A DNA stretch of 47,452 nt from a virus, in IMG/VR virus record IMGVR_UViG_3300034356_000782, positions 1-47,452 of that record. One strand, given 5' to 3'. Below are positions 25,033-33,254 of the stretch, piece by piece (positions within the stretch are counted from its first letter, which is position 1; each line of letters starts with the position of its first letter). A program made the position numbers and the translations under genes. Below the pieces are notes generated by a model, which saw only the letters and a program-made list of their open reading frames with translations, was not told the origin of the DNA and did not search any database.

Positions 25033-25412
25033 CAAAGTCAACTAAAGTTAGAAAAAAAGCAGAACATCGTATCGTTAGAACTAATCCTATCGAGCAGCAT
25101 TACACAGATTGTTTATCATGTGGTCACGTTCACAATGTAGAGACATTAATGAAATACTACAAGCGACAAGGAGCACATTCAATGCATTATTTGTGTGATA
25201 AATGCAATCATAGGATGAGGTTGGCGATTACTAAGTTTGATTATTTAGTGTTTCACAAACAATCAGTAAACAGTTATGGTAAGAAACAATGGGATGATAT
25301 ATTTCAGGTGGCTGAGATTGAAATTCCACAAGAGGTTAAAAACTGGCTCGTTAGAAGCTATCAGCCACCAAGAAAAAGAACAGAAGACGAAGTATTCACA
25401 ATTAAACAATAA
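25029..25412 (+). CDS. Zinc-ribbon-containing protein, unknown function
   Basis: 127 aa. CLSCGHVH near residues 31-38 and CDKCNH near 58-63 form a four-Cys zinc-ribbon, flanked by basic residues on both ends (KVRKKAEHR at the start, PPRKRTED at the end). It fits a nucleic-acid-binding or transcription-linked role. The start overlaps the previous stop by 4 nt. Confidence 0.65.
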   Translation: MTKSTKVRKKAEHRIVRTNPIEQHYTDCLSCGHVHNVETLMKYYKRQGAHSMHYLCDKCNHRMRLAITKFDYLVFHKQSVNSYGKKQWDDIFQVAEIEIPQEVKNWLVRSYQPPRKRTEDEVFTIKQ

Positions 25413-25416
25413 CAAG

Positions 25417-25758
25417 ATGAAATTATTAAACTTTGATTTAGAGAAATACAATACAGGTAACTTTGATGTAGTATTAGGTAATGGTGAGAAGGTAAAGATT
25501 GCTGCAATCAACCCAGAAGAGAAATATGCTATCCTAGGATGGGCAGCAGGTGCTAGTTATGCATGGGAGATTGATGGTAGCTATGGTGTGTTAGGTAATA
25601 ATACATTCCGTTTATACATGTCACCTAAGAAAACAACTGTACATATCACTGTTACTCGTAACAAGAATGGTAAAATCAATGTATATGGTACAACAGATAG
25701 ATTACCAGCAGTGTATAACAATGCAGAGTTATTGAAGCGTTTAACTGTAGAAGTATAA
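25417..25758 (+). CDS. Small beta-rich protein, unknown
   Basis: 113 aa starting MKLLNFDLEKYNTG at 25417, directly after the previous stop. An earlier in-frame ATG lies deep in the zinc-ribbon gene and is unlikely. The pattern of alternating hydrophobics with Gly turns suggests a beta sandwich or OB-like fold. Its end overlaps the next ATG. Confidence 0.62.
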   Translation: MKLLNFDLEKYNTGNFDVVLGNGEKVKIAAINPEEKYAILGWAAGASYAWEIDGSYGVLGNNTFRLYMSPKKTTVHITVTRNKNGKINVYGTTDRLPAVYNNAELLKRLTVEV

Positions 25759-25910
25759 TGAAAACAGCAACTATCAGCGTACAATCAGCATTTGAGCATA
25801 TTGACAAAGAGCTGAAAAAGGAGTATCTTCGTGATAAACAACGGTGGATGGAGAAATGGAATGTTAGAGAGATCAAAACATACAGACCAAAGACTGCATT
25901 AGAGCGATGA
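25758..25910 (+). CDS. 50-residue basic helical protein, unknown
   Basis: A short frame coupled upstream (TAATG) and 3 nt before the next ATG. Helical, with a Lys/Arg/Glu-rich central stretch (KELKKEYLRDKQRWMEKW). Could be a small nucleic-acid binder. Confidence 0.55.
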   Translation: MKTATISVQSAFEHIDKELKKEYLRDKQRWMEKWNVREIKTYRPKTALER

Positions 25911-25913
25911 TAT

Positions 25914-26147
25914 ATGTCTAGAAGTACTAAGAAGCCAATCATTAAGGATGCACCTCGTAATGCCAAGAAATCAGCCCTCTATTGGAGAGCTGTACGTAAG
26001 GGAATGAAGAGAGCTGTAAACAGATTAGCACGTGGTGAGGAGGTAGAGATACCTTCTCATCATAGCTTAGTTAATGATTATGATTATAGTGACTTTACAT
26101 TACATCCTTATGACGAGGAATCACAGAAAAAGTTTAAACGTAAATAG
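25914..26147 (+). CDS. Small highly basic protein, unknown
   Basis: 77 aa, with a strongly basic N-terminal 45 residues (KK, RK, KR clusters) and an acidic, aromatic C-terminal part. This charge split suggests DNA or RNA contact at the N-terminus. It ends with TAG, a genuine stop here. It lies 2 nt before the next gene. Confidence 0.6.
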   Translation: MSRSTKKPIIKDAPRNAKKSALYWRAVRKGMKRAVNRLARGEEVEIPSHHSLVNDYDYSDFTLHPYDEESQKKFKRK

Positions 26148-26149
26148 TT

Positions 26150-26599
26150 ATGGAAAAAGGAATGGACAAAGAATTTGTAACCTACCAACAAGCGGTAGAG
26201 TTGAAAGAATTGGGATTCAATGAGGATTGTATGGCTATGTGGGCAATAGATTACCCTTTAAAAGACTTTGATACTGGAGCAATAGTTCAACGTATTAATA
26301 AGATCACAATACCACATCCTATTGTCTCAGTATTTGAGGTAAACTTAGAGAATAAACTTAGCAAAGATGGTGAACATTATGCACTAGCTCCACTTAAACA
26401 ACAAGTATTTAGATGGTTTAGAGAGAAGCATAATTGGGTAGGAGGCATAAGAATGTTAAGTGGAGGTAGTAATTATTTAGTAGGAGAGTTTTATAAAGAC
26501 GAAGATAATTCATTTATGAGATTTAGAGGAACGTACGAGGAAATAGAAAATTCTTGTATAGATGAGTTAATAGAAATTGCTAAACAACAAGACAAATGA
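26150..26599 (+). CDS. Conserved phage hypothetical protein (149 aa)
   Basis: Reads as a family I have seen often in phages of Bacteroidota. YQQAVELKELGF opens, APLKQQVFRWFREKH sits in the middle, and a GEFYKDED strand and a C-terminal helix ending CIDELIEIAK follow. The function of that family is not established. Coupled by 4 nt to the next gene. Confidence 0.72.
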   Translation: MEKGMDKEFVTYQQAVELKELGFNEDCMAMWAIDYPLKDFDTGAIVQRINKITIPHPIVSVFEVNLENKLSKDGEHYALAPLKQQVFRWFREKHNWVGGIRMLSGGSNYLVGEFYKDEDNSFMRFRGTYEEIENSCIDELIEIAKQQDK

Positions 26600-26793
26600 A
26601 AAATGAATCAATAATTAACGTTAAGCTCTCAGATGAGGTTAGCGAGTTTTTACGAATGAATTCTACTATGGTAGAAATTGATGGATCCAGATATTACCAA
26701 CCAGCTCAATTTTGGTACACACAAGCTTTTCTAGGAAATGAAAACATATTTCGGGTACATACAAAACTACCAACTTATCAACCAGACAAATGA
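26596..26793 (+). CDS. Small protein, unknown
   Basis: 65 aa, with no motif. Overlaps both neighbours by 4 nt (ATGA). Hydrophilic with several aromatic residues in the C-terminal half; no membrane segment. Confidence 0.56.
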   Translation: MKNESIINVKLSDEVSEFLRMNSTMVEIDGSRYYQPAQFWYTQAFLGNENIFRVHTKLPTYQPDK

Positions 26794-26981
26794 GTGATAT
26801 AGCATTTAAAAGAGGAGATAAAGTTTATGACGAAAGATATGGTAATGGAATAATAGATTATTCAGAGAACCATTTAATAGTAGAATTTAGAATGGGACAA
26901 TATATAACCTATGATTTAAAAGGTTATAGACATTTTCCCGAACAAAAACAACCAGCTTTATTTAGACAACAAAAATCATGA
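26790..26981 (+). CDS. Small SH3-like/CarD-like domain protein
   Basis: 63 aa. FKRGDKVYDERYGNGII followed by short strands (LIVEF, YITYDL) matches the general look of small SH3-like or tudor-type beta barrels common in phage genomes. No catalytic residues. Overlaps both neighbours by 4 nt. Confidence 0.62.
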   Translation: MSDIAFKRGDKVYDERYGNGIIDYSENHLIVEFRMGQYITYDLKGYRHFPEQKQPALFRQQKS

Positions 26982-27166
26982 AAAAGTTAAACAAGTTTGA
27001 AAGATATGTATTAGAGCAAGGATTAACTATGTGGCAAGAAGAAATGCAAAACCACATTGCTAGTGCTGATAATCAAGGTAGAAGATCAGTATTTGCTAAG
27101 GAATACCCACCTATGGTAGTTCAAGATATTAAGAATAAGTTAGATAGTTTAACAAGTAAAAGATAA
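26978..27166 (+). CDS. Small helical protein, unknown
   Basis: 62 aa, helical with amphipathic spacing (KFERYVLEQGLTMWQEEMQ), no motif. Start overlaps the previous stop by 4 nt, and its final base is shared with the next ATG. Confidence 0.56.
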   Translation: MKKLNKFERYVLEQGLTMWQEEMQNHIASADNQGRRSVFAKEYPPMVVQDIKNKLDSLTSKR

Positions 27167-27369
27167 TGCCAGATATAGCAATGTGTGCAGGGACTGAGTG
27201 TCCACGCAAGAATAGCTGTCATAGACATACAGCTAACGCTAGTGACTATCAATCTTATTTCATGACACCACCTATCAAAGAGGATGGTAGCTGTGAGTAT
27301 TTCTGGGATAACAAAGACTATCCAGCAGAAGGAGCATTCCATAACAAACTAGATAATGGTGAAAAATAA
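27166..27369 (+). CDS. Cys-rich small protein, common phage hypothetical
   Basis: 67 aa with CAGTEC, CHRH and a later CEYF. The pattern CP...SCxRH, aromatic, then SCEYFW is a small Cys-rich protein I associate with many phages of Bacteroidota. A single zinc or a disulfide is likely. Function unknown. Overlaps the next gene by 14 nt. Confidence 0.66.
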   Translation: MPDIAMCAGTECPRKNSCHRHTANASDYQSYFMTPPIKEDGSCEYFWDNKDYPAEGAFHNKLDNGEK

Positions 27370-27562
27370 AACAGCAATGCAAGAACTATTGGAATGGCTT
27401 AGGAAAACATTACCAATGGACTTGGACACACCAAGAATGATTGAAGATAAGATTGAATCACTATTACCTAAGGAGAAAGAACAAGAGCTATTAGCTAGAA
27501 AAGAAAGTTATGATGAGGGGTGGTTAGAAGCTACTCAATACATTATGAAACGTATAAAATAA
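27356..27562 (+). CDS. Small helical protein upstream of polymerase, unknown
   Basis: 68 aa, helical, charged. An alternative start 21 nt downstream (MQELLEWLRK) would remove the overlap with the previous gene. It is 7 nt upstream of the DNA polymerase gene, so probably on the same transcript. Confidence 0.56.
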   Translation: MVKNKTAMQELLEWLRKTLPMDLDTPRMIEDKIESLLPKEKEQELLARKESYDEGWLEATQYIMKRIK

Positions 27563-27569
27563 TAGAATC

Positions 27570-29519
27570 ATGAAAGTATTTATTTATGACATTGAAACGA
27601 TGCAAGAGCTGTTTCTCATACATGTCTACGATCCACAAGAAGACAAGGGATATGATTTCTTAATCAGTCAATGGCATAATAACTTTGATGGTTTTATCAA
27701 ACTCCTACATGACAACCCTGAGCACTATTGGGTAGGTTATAACAATCTACGCTTTGATGCACAGGTTGTTGAGTGGGTATTACGTAACTATGAGGAGTGG
27801 CATGAAGCTAGTGGTCTTGAGATTGCTGGTAAGATTGCACAGAAAGCAGCAGATGTTATCCATGATGCTAACTTTGAGGTGTTCCCTGAGTTCAGAGAAG
27901 ACCAGCTATCATTCAAACAGATAGACTTATTCAAAGTGAATCACTATGATAACAAGAATCGAATGGTTAGTCTAAAGAGGCTAGAGTTCGAGATGGATCT
28001 AGAGAACATCGAGGAGATGCCTATACATCACACAAAGACAAACATGACCAAGGATGAGATTGCTCTCACTATGGACTATTGTCGTAATGATGTGCATGCA
28101 ACCTATGAGTTCTACAAGATTACTACAGGTAACTGTGATCATCCATTATACAAGGGTAACAATCAGATAGAATTGCGACAAGATATCGAAGAAGAATTTG
28201 GTATACCATGTCTAAACTATTCTGATAGTAAGATTGGTGATGAGATGATTAAGAAGTATTATTGTGAACAGAAAGGTATTAAACTAACAGAGCTCCCTAA
28301 GAAAGGATTCTTTCGTAAGGAGATTAGAGTGAAGAACTGTATTGCAGATTATGTTGAGTTCAAGACACCACAGCTAAAACTCTTCTTGAAGAAGATGAAA
28401 GGCACAGTGCTTGGACTACAGGATGATTTCAAAGAGCACATTACATTCTATGATAATGTGTATTCATTCATGAAAGGTGGTTTACATACAGAAAACAAAC
28501 CAGAAATATTTGAAGCTGATGAGAATTATGAGATCATTGATTGGGATGTGTCTAGCTATTATCCTGCTATTATCATTAATAATAAGCGTTATCCCTCTCA
28601 TCTTGGTAAAGAGTTCCTTTTGGGTTATAAACAAATGTTTGACCGCAGATTGGAGCTCAAGCCCCAGGCAAAGAAGGACAAACGCGTCAAAGGTATTGTT
28701 GGTGCTCTCAAGCTTGCTGTTAATAGTGTGTATGGCAAGTCTAGCGATATGCAAAACTGGATTTATGACAGGCAGCTTACTATGTTTACAACTATTACTG
28801 GCGAGCTCTCTCTATTTATGCTTATTGAAGCTTACGAACTAGAGGGCATACATGTAATATCAGCTAACACTGATGGTGTTACTATTAGAATCAAGAAGAC
28901 AGACATAGACAAGATGCATGAGATTAATGCATGGTGGTCAAAACTAACACAATATGAACTCGAAAGAACAGATTACAGTAAAATCATTTTCTCGACTGTT
29001 AACGATTACCTTGCGATTAAAACAGATGGAGAAGTTAAGAAGAAAGGTGATTTTCTCACTGACTTTGAACTGCATAAAAATAAGTCTGGCAGGGTTGTGC
29101 CTATCGCTCTTGAACAGTACTTCATTAATGGTATTCCTGTGGCTGACACCATTCGGTCTCATAGAAATATATATGATTTTGCTATGCGTCAGAGGGCTAC
29201 AAAGGATTTCCACTTTGAGGGCAAATCTGATAGAGGAACAACAGTCTATAACAAGCTTATTAGATACTATGTATCCATCACTGGGGAAAAACTACTCAAA
29301 GTTAAGAATGAAGAGTGTGATTCAAGAGCAGCAGCTATATCACAAGTGGAGGCAGGAGATTGGTTGATGACAGTATGTAATCATCTATCACCTAAACATC
29401 CACTAGATAACATTAATCATTCTTATTATATCGAGAAGGCAGAACGTATTATTAACAAGATTAATTATCAGGGCAAGAAAGTACCTGTGATTGATCCTAA
29501 TCAACTAAGTTTATTTTAA
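27570..29519 (+). CDS. Family B DNA polymerase with 3'-5' exonuclease
   Basis: 649 aa, the replicative polymerase. Exonuclease motifs: D7-I-E9 (Exo I), Y57-NNLRF-D63 (Exo II) and Y170-CRN-D174 (Exo III), so proofreading is expected. Polymerase motifs: D326-VSSYYP (motif A), K381-LAVNSVYG389 (motif B), and SANTDG at 431-436 in place of the usual YGDTDS (motif C). The second Asp (D435) is kept and the first is Asn. It is compact compared with cellular family B enzymes. It heads a transcript that ends in the repeat-rich region after 29828. Confidence 0.93.
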   Translation: MKVFIYDIETMQELFLIHVYDPQEDKGYDFLISQWHNNFDGFIKLLHDNPEHYWVGYNNLRFDAQVVEWVLRNYEEWHEASGLEIAGKIAQKAADVIHDANFEVFPEFREDQLSFKQIDLFKVNHYDNKNRMVSLKRLEFEMDLENIEEMPIHHTKTNMTKDEIALTMDYCRNDVHATYEFYKITTGNCDHPLYKGNNQIELRQDIEEEFGIPCLNYSDSKIGDEMIKKYYCEQKGIKLTELPKKGFFRKEIRVKNCIADYVEFKTPQLKLFLKKMKGTVLGLQDDFKEHITFYDNVYSFMKGGLHTENKPEIFEADENYEIIDWDVSSYYPAIIINNKRYPSHLGKEFLLGYKQMFDRRLELKPQAKKDKRVKGIVGALKLAVNSVYGKSSDMQNWIYDRQLTMFTTITGELSLFMLIEAYELEGIHVISANTDGVTIRIKKTDIDKMHEINAWWSKLTQYELERTDYSKIIFSTVNDYLAIKTDGEVKKKGDFLTDFELHKNKSGRVVPIALEQYFINGIPVADTIRSHRNIYDFAMRQRATKDFHFEGKSDRGTTVYNKLIRYYVSITGEKLLKVKNEECDSRAAAISQVEAGDWLMTVCNHLSPKHPLDNINHSYYIEKAERIINKINYQGKKVPVIDPNQLSLF

Positions 29520-29827
29520 TGGCAGGAACACAAAAACAACGTGATCAATTGATCAAGAACCTAATCACACTACAGATGGAGTGTATTGGGAAAAAGTATG
29601 TAGATTGGATTGAAGTAGATAATCCAAGAGAGCTCTATAGTATTACAGAAGAACAATATAGAGAGTTTGATAAAAAAGCTATCTATCTAATCAAGAAGAC
29701 AAAGAAATGTAATAGTGGTATAGCACGTAAGACTCTTAATGAGTTCAATGATAAGATTGGATTAGAAATCCATGTACCCATTTTTACAGTTTGGGATAGA
29801 CTTAGAAAGTTCTTTGTTGGTTACTAG
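29519..29827 (+). CDS. Small basic protein coupled to the polymerase, unknown
   Basis: 102 aa, helical and Lys-rich, with a tract KKTKKCNSGIARKTLNEF. The start shares one base with the polymerase stop, so it is probably co-translated with it. A DNA-binding or polymerase-accessory role is possible from position only. Confidence 0.62.
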   Translation: MAGTQKQRDQLIKNLITLQMECIGKKYVDWIEVDNPRELYSITEEQYREFDKKAIYLIKKTKKCNSGIARKTLNEFNDKIGLEIHVPIFTVWDRLRKFFVGY

Positions 29828-29860
29828 CATCATTAACCCATGTTTTGGGCTATAATGATG
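29828..29860 (+). terminator. Hairpin after the polymerase transcript
   Basis: CATCATTA (29828-29835) pairs with TAATGATG (29853-29860), with inner CCCA/TGGG (29837-29840 and 29846-29849). It starts immediately after the stop of 29519-29827. It lacks a T-run, so it may be a processing or stabilising structure. Confidence 0.55.
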
Positions 29861-30111
29861 GATAATTACCACAATATGTAAACTATATTATACGAAATGG
29901 CATATAATTAGCCTAATGTATAATGTATTATACGTAATCACGTATAAATTTAGTAGTAATACTACGGATAATAACAAAAATCCAAACCAATATAGGATGG
30001 TAAATAATAATTATCCAAACCAATAGTGTGCATTACTAATATACAAAAGTATATACTGGTAGTATACACTATTGACGAAACTTGTAACTTTTGACAAGTT
30101 CTGATAATAAG
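29861..30111. other. Repeat-rich intergenic region, possible replication origin
   Basis: 251 nt without a gene. TATTATACG at 29886-29894 and 29926-29934 (exactly 40 nt apart). TTATACG/CGTATAA inverted repeat at 29928-29947. GTAGTA/TACTAC palindrome near 29952-29964. ATCCAAACCAATA repeated at 29980-29992 and 30013-30025 (33 nt apart). TATACT/AGTATA near 30052-30066. AACTTGT/ACAAGTT near 30080-30101. Very AT-rich. Direct repeats plus palindromes beside the polymerase gene suggest an origin or a regulatory array. Confidence 0.5.
29980..30025 (+). repeat. Direct repeat pair ATCCAAACCAATA
   Basis: Exact 13-nt repeats at 29980-29992 and 30013-30025, spaced 33 nt start to start, about three helical turns. 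Iteron-like spacing. Confidence 0.8.
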
Positions 30112-30143
30112 AAAGCCTCAGAGAGATCTGGGGCTTTTCTTTT
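30112..30143 (+). terminator. Rho-independent terminator
   Basis: AAAGCCTCAG (30112-30121) pairs with CTGGGGCTTT (30128-30137) and is followed by TCTTTT. A clear terminator, but no plus-strand gene precedes it closely, so the repeat region upstream may itself be transcribed. Confidence 0.85.
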
Positions 30144-30347
30144 ACACTTCCTTATCAAGCACTAGTGGTTTGATATGTTTTCTCTCTGAACGAATAATCG
30201 TTGACTTAGAGAACTTAGAGAGTGTAGCTCCTAATGAAGAGCAGATTAGCATTACAGCAAGGATTAAATGTAGCATAGTATTATTGGATTATTCTTACAA
30301 AGATAATACACAGAATAGTACTAAACTAATGAGAATTGCATTTTACC

Positions 30348-30376
30348 AAGAACTTGATAAAAGTTCTTTATTTATT
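30348..30376 (+). terminator. AT-rich terminator-like hairpin
   Basis: 8-bp perfect arms with a 5-nt loop (GATAA) followed by TATTTATT. Weak in GC, so termination efficiency is doubtful. Confidence 0.45.
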
Positions 30377-30380
30377 CACA
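30369..30380 (+). promoter_or_regulatory. Leader motif TATTTATTCACA, copy 2
   Basis: Identical to 21687-21698 and likewise placed between a hairpin and a start codon (30400), with a similar downstream stretch (TTTTAACACAAACACAATT). Confidence 0.4.
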
Positions 30381-30399
30381 TTTTAACACAAACACAATT

Positions 30400-30951
30400 A
30401 TGGCAGGACAAGAATTTATCACAAGACAAAGAGGTAGAAACGAACAAGTAGCATTTGATCAAGCAGTAGAGAATGCTATCGAAGAGTATGGCAATGATCC
30501 ATACAATGGTACAATCAGTACATGTACCAGTTATCAAGATGTTACAGATGAGTACAAACGTTCTAAGATGGACAAGATGACTTTCATTAATAAGAAGCTA
30601 GAAGATTGTGGTAATCGTTATTGCTTCTGTATTGTTGAACAAGAACCTGTAGTTAATACAAACAAGATCAAGAGTACAGTTGATCATGTAGTTGTTAAAG
30701 GTACTAGTAAGTGGGAACTTAGATACAATGTGTATGCAGGATGGGATGATAGACAAGTAGATTCTGCTAAAACAAAGGCTGAAGCTGTTGCTATTGCACG
30801 TAATTACACTGAGAAAACAAAAACCACTACATTCGTAAGAATGGAGAAGAAGCTAGTTAATCAGAATCCTAATGTAGCATCTATTAGATACAAGGAATCA
30901 TCTACAGAACGTGAGGGAAGTTACATATTCTTTGGTTGGGGGGCTTGTTAA
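30400..30951 (+). CDS. Conserved early protein, unknown
   Basis: 183 aa starting MAGQEFITRQRGRNEQ at a good A-rich leader. Helical N-half, C-terminal beta region with TKAEAVAIARNYTEKT, a segment like small 'domain of unknown function' proteins that pair a strand with an Ala-rich helix. Two cysteines near 75-80. It opens the replication operon after a terminator. Function not recognised. Confidence 0.65.
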   Translation: MAGQEFITRQRGRNEQVAFDQAVENAIEEYGNDPYNGTISTCTSYQDVTDEYKRSKMDKMTFINKKLEDCGNRYCFCIVEQEPVVNTNKIKSTVDHVVVKGTSKWELRYNVYAGWDDRQVDSAKTKAEAVAIARNYTEKTKTTTFVRMEKKLVNQNPNVASIRYKESSTEREGSYIFFGWGAC

Positions 30952-30953
30952 TT

Positions 30954-31148
30954 ATGATACACATGGAAGATTATGAGAGGGAACATCTCAAAGATTTAGT
31001 ATATTTACAAGAGGATATTGAGCTGATGAGAAACGAAGTGCAAACGGAAGTAAACAAGAGACAACCAGCTAAGATCCAAGTGATTGACATAGACAAAATG
31101 TTACAAAAACAACGAGATGAATCTAAAATTAACACTTTACCATTTTAA
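30954..31148 (+). CDS. Small coiled-coil protein, unknown
   Basis: 64 aa from MIHMEDYEREHLKDL, starting 2 nt after the previous stop. Charged, helical, with a heptad-like pattern to about residue 45. Overlaps the next gene by 32 nt. Confidence 0.58.
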   Translation: MIHMEDYEREHLKDLVYLQEDIELMRNEVQTEVNKRQPAKIQVIDIDKMLQKQRDESKINTLPF

Positions 31149-31743
31149 AGAATTACAAAAATCTGGATTCACCTTAGACATGATTTTCCTCCTCAAACTA
31201 GGGGAGGAAGGTCATGATCTAAAAGCTCTTTGTACCAATGATCCTAAGATGGAAATCATCTATCAAGGCATTCGTAGGAAAGGACTGATATCAGAGAATG
31301 ATAAGATCACACTCACAGGTAACAATGTATTGAAGTTCCTCAAAGAGGAAGCACCAAAGGATAAGATTATCAAGAAGAAACCAGCTAACGAAGAGTTTGA
31401 TAGATGGTGGAAAGCTTTTCCTGGTACAGATACATTCAAGCATGCAGGTAAGACATTCTCAGGTACTAGAGCTTTACGTAGATCAATTGATGATTGTAGA
31501 ACCAAGTTCAACTCTATTCTATCAGAGGGTGAGTATACAGCAGATGATTTGATATCAGCATTGGAGTTTGATGTATTACAGAAGAAAGAGAACTCAGTAA
31601 AGAATAATGATAACAAACTACGTTATATGCAGAACTCTCTTACCTATCTAACACAGAGAAGCTTTGAGCCTTTCATTGAGTTAGTTAGAGAAGGAATGGT
31701 AGTTAAAGCAGCAGTTAAAACAACAGGAGGTACAGACATATGA
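31117..31743 (+). CDS. Putative replication accessory protein (helicase-loader candidate)
   Basis: 208 aa. The N-terminal 80 residues read as a winged-helix (FKELQKSGFTLDMIFLLKLG, GIRRKGLIS, ITLTGNNVLKFL). The C-terminal half has WWKAFPGTDTF, a DDLISALEFDVLQKKEN helix and LRYMQNSLTYLTQRSFEPFI, a layout seen in phage replisome organisers and loaders that act with a DnaB-type helicase. It lies two genes upstream of that helicase. No ATPase motif. The role is inferred from layout and context. Confidence 0.6.
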   Translation: MNLKLTLYHFKELQKSGFTLDMIFLLKLGEEGHDLKALCTNDPKMEIIYQGIRRKGLISENDKITLTGNNVLKFLKEEAPKDKIIKKKPANEEFDRWWKAFPGTDTFKHAGKTFSGTRALRRSIDDCRTKFNSILSEGEYTADDLISALEFDVLQKKENSVKNNDNKLRYMQNSLTYLTQRSFEPFIELVREGMVVKAAVKTTGGTDI

Positions 31744-31952
31744 AAAAATTATTTAGATGGTTATTCCCAAAATATGAAGTCAGGCATCTTGAATTTCATA
31801 CAGGTACAAATGGAATGGAAAGGCATGATAAATTTATTGAGGCCGTTAATAAACAAAATGTTCAAATTATCAATTCATACATTATGTATCATAGATATTC
31901 AGATAGCCATAAACCTGAATCAATTCATTACGTAATTAAAGTAAAAAAATAA
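31740..31952 (+). CDS. Small basic protein, unknown
   Basis: 70 aa with a basic, aromatic N-terminus (MKKLFRWLFPKYEVRH) and alternating strands later. Starts on a 4-nt overlap with the previous gene and lies 4 nt before the helicase. Function unknown. Confidence 0.58.
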   Translation: MKKLFRWLFPKYEVRHLEFHTGTNGMERHDKFIEAVNKQNVQIINSYIMYHRYSDSHKPESIHYVIKVKK

Positions 31953-31956
31953 TTTT

Positions 31957-33018
31957 ATGAGTTTTCAGGATTTGAGTAAAGCAGTCCAGGATGGACTAGA
32001 TGGTAGAAACAATGGAATCCCTATGGGATTTGATAGACTGAACAGATACATCGGTATCCGTAAGTCTATGTACACATTGGTGGGTGGCTTAACTGGTTCA
32101 GGTAAGACTTCATTCATTGATGATGCATACGTACTTAATCCATTTGATTGGTATATCAACGGAGATACTAATGGTATCAAGTTGAAAATCATATATCGAT
32201 CAATGGAGAGGAGTAGAACGTATAAACTAGCAAAGTGGGTAAGTAGAAAGATATTCCTAGACAGTGGATTTCTTATACCTGTATCTAGATTGCTAGGATG
32301 GACTGAGAGAATGACCAAAGATGAGCATGATTTGTTTCTAATGCAGGAAGAGTATATCGGCATGATGAAAGAAGTTATCACAATCGTTGATGGTAATGAG
32401 AACCCAGTGGGTATTGCAAAAGACCTAAAGAAGCATGCTGTAGCTAATGGTGAGATTGTAGAGATTGATGAGTATACTAAGAAGTATATACCAAATAATG
32501 AGAATGAGGTAACTATTGTAGTTATCGATCATATTGGTTTACTTAAACTTACAAAGGATCAACCTACCAAGAAGCAAGCAATTGATAAGATGAGTGATGA
32601 ACTGAGATATGCCAGAGATTTCTATGGCTATTCACCAGTTGTTGTTAGTCAGTTCAATCGTGACATCTCTAATCCTTCTCGTTTGAAGAATGGTGATGTA
32701 GAACCACAGCTAGAGGATTTTGCAGACAGTTCAAGCACACAGAACGATGCTGATGTTGTATTAGCACTATTTGATCCTATGAGATACAAGGTTGAAGATC
32801 CTAGTGGTTATCAACTAGAAAAGCTCAAGGATGATTATGGTGCAAAGTATTTCAGAAGCTTACGATTAATCAAGAATAGCTTTGGAGAAGATGATGTTAG
32901 AATTGGTCTAGGCTTCTTAGGTCAGATAGGTATGTTCAAAGAACTACCAAGACTTAAGAACATGGATGATAGCATCTATCAATCTATTGTTAACAAAACA
33001 TTCTTTCTAGAACAATGA
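31957..33018 (+). CDS. DnaB-type replicative helicase, RecA-like core
   Basis: 353 aa. It lacks the DnaB N-terminal primase-binding domain. Walker A GGLTGSGKTS at 43-52, Walker B TIVVIDHIG with D191, a VVVSQFNRD motif (SQ...R region, about 225-233) and a DADVVLALFDP segment. These are characteristic of the RecA-fold hexameric helicase core. It would unwind the fork for the family B polymerase. A 4-nt overlap joins it to the next gene. Confidence 0.88.
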   Translation: MSFQDLSKAVQDGLDGRNNGIPMGFDRLNRYIGIRKSMYTLVGGLTGSGKTSFIDDAYVLNPFDWYINGDTNGIKLKIIYRSMERSRTYKLAKWVSRKIFLDSGFLIPVSRLLGWTERMTKDEHDLFLMQEEYIGMMKEVITIVDGNENPVGIAKDLKKHAVANGEIVEIDEYTKKYIPNNENEVTIVVIDHIGLLKLTKDQPTKKQAIDKMSDELRYARDFYGYSPVVVSQFNRDISNPSRLKNGDVEPQLEDFADSSSTQNDADVVLALFDPMRYKVEDPSGYQLEKLKDDYGAKYFRSLRLIKNSFGEDDVRIGLGFLGQIGMFKELPRLKNMDDSIYQSIVNKTFFLEQ

Positions 33019-33254
33019 AAAAACTAAGTGAAGCTAATAAGTTCGTAGCAAGGTTCTTTTACCCTCTACCACACAATGGTTATCAGACAGAAGGTTTGTT
33101 ATCTATTGACAGAAGATGGCAGGATGCTAAGATTGTAGCAGATATAGCAATTGATATGTTACAAGACAAAGCATCTCTATGGTGTGATGAAGAAATAGCA
33201 ACAATAGAAATCATCAGACTAGAACAATTAAGAAAACAGATAAAAGAACTATGA
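33015..33254 (+). CDS. Small protein between two helicases, unknown
   Basis: 79 aa, helical, charged C-terminus (EIIRLEQLRKQIKEL). Both junctions overlap by 4 nt. It may be an accessory of the replisome by position. No recognised motif. Confidence 0.6.
   Translation: MKKLSEANKFVARFFYPLPHNGYQTEGLLSIDRRWQDAKIVADIAIDMLQDKASLWCDEEIATIEIIRLEQLRKQIKEL

Larger units (their letters stand above)
30144..30399 (+). other. Gap between terminators, no credible gene
   Basis: An open frame here only starts with TTG and overlaps the real ATG at 30400. A second hairpin, AAGAACTT (30348-30355) with AAGTTCTT (30361-30368) and a T-rich tail, ends just before the leader motif TATTTATTCACA (30369-30380). A short untranslated RNA between the two hairpins is possible. 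Confidence 0.5.

Noticed and set aside
28477-29367. Long alternative frames inside the polymerase gene
   Set aside because: They are shadows of the polymerase reading frame; the polymerase motifs fix the true frame.
30170-30451. Plus-strand frame of 93 residues
   Set aside because: It only starts with TTG, includes a hairpin and the leader of the next gene, and overlaps the well-supported ATG at 30400.
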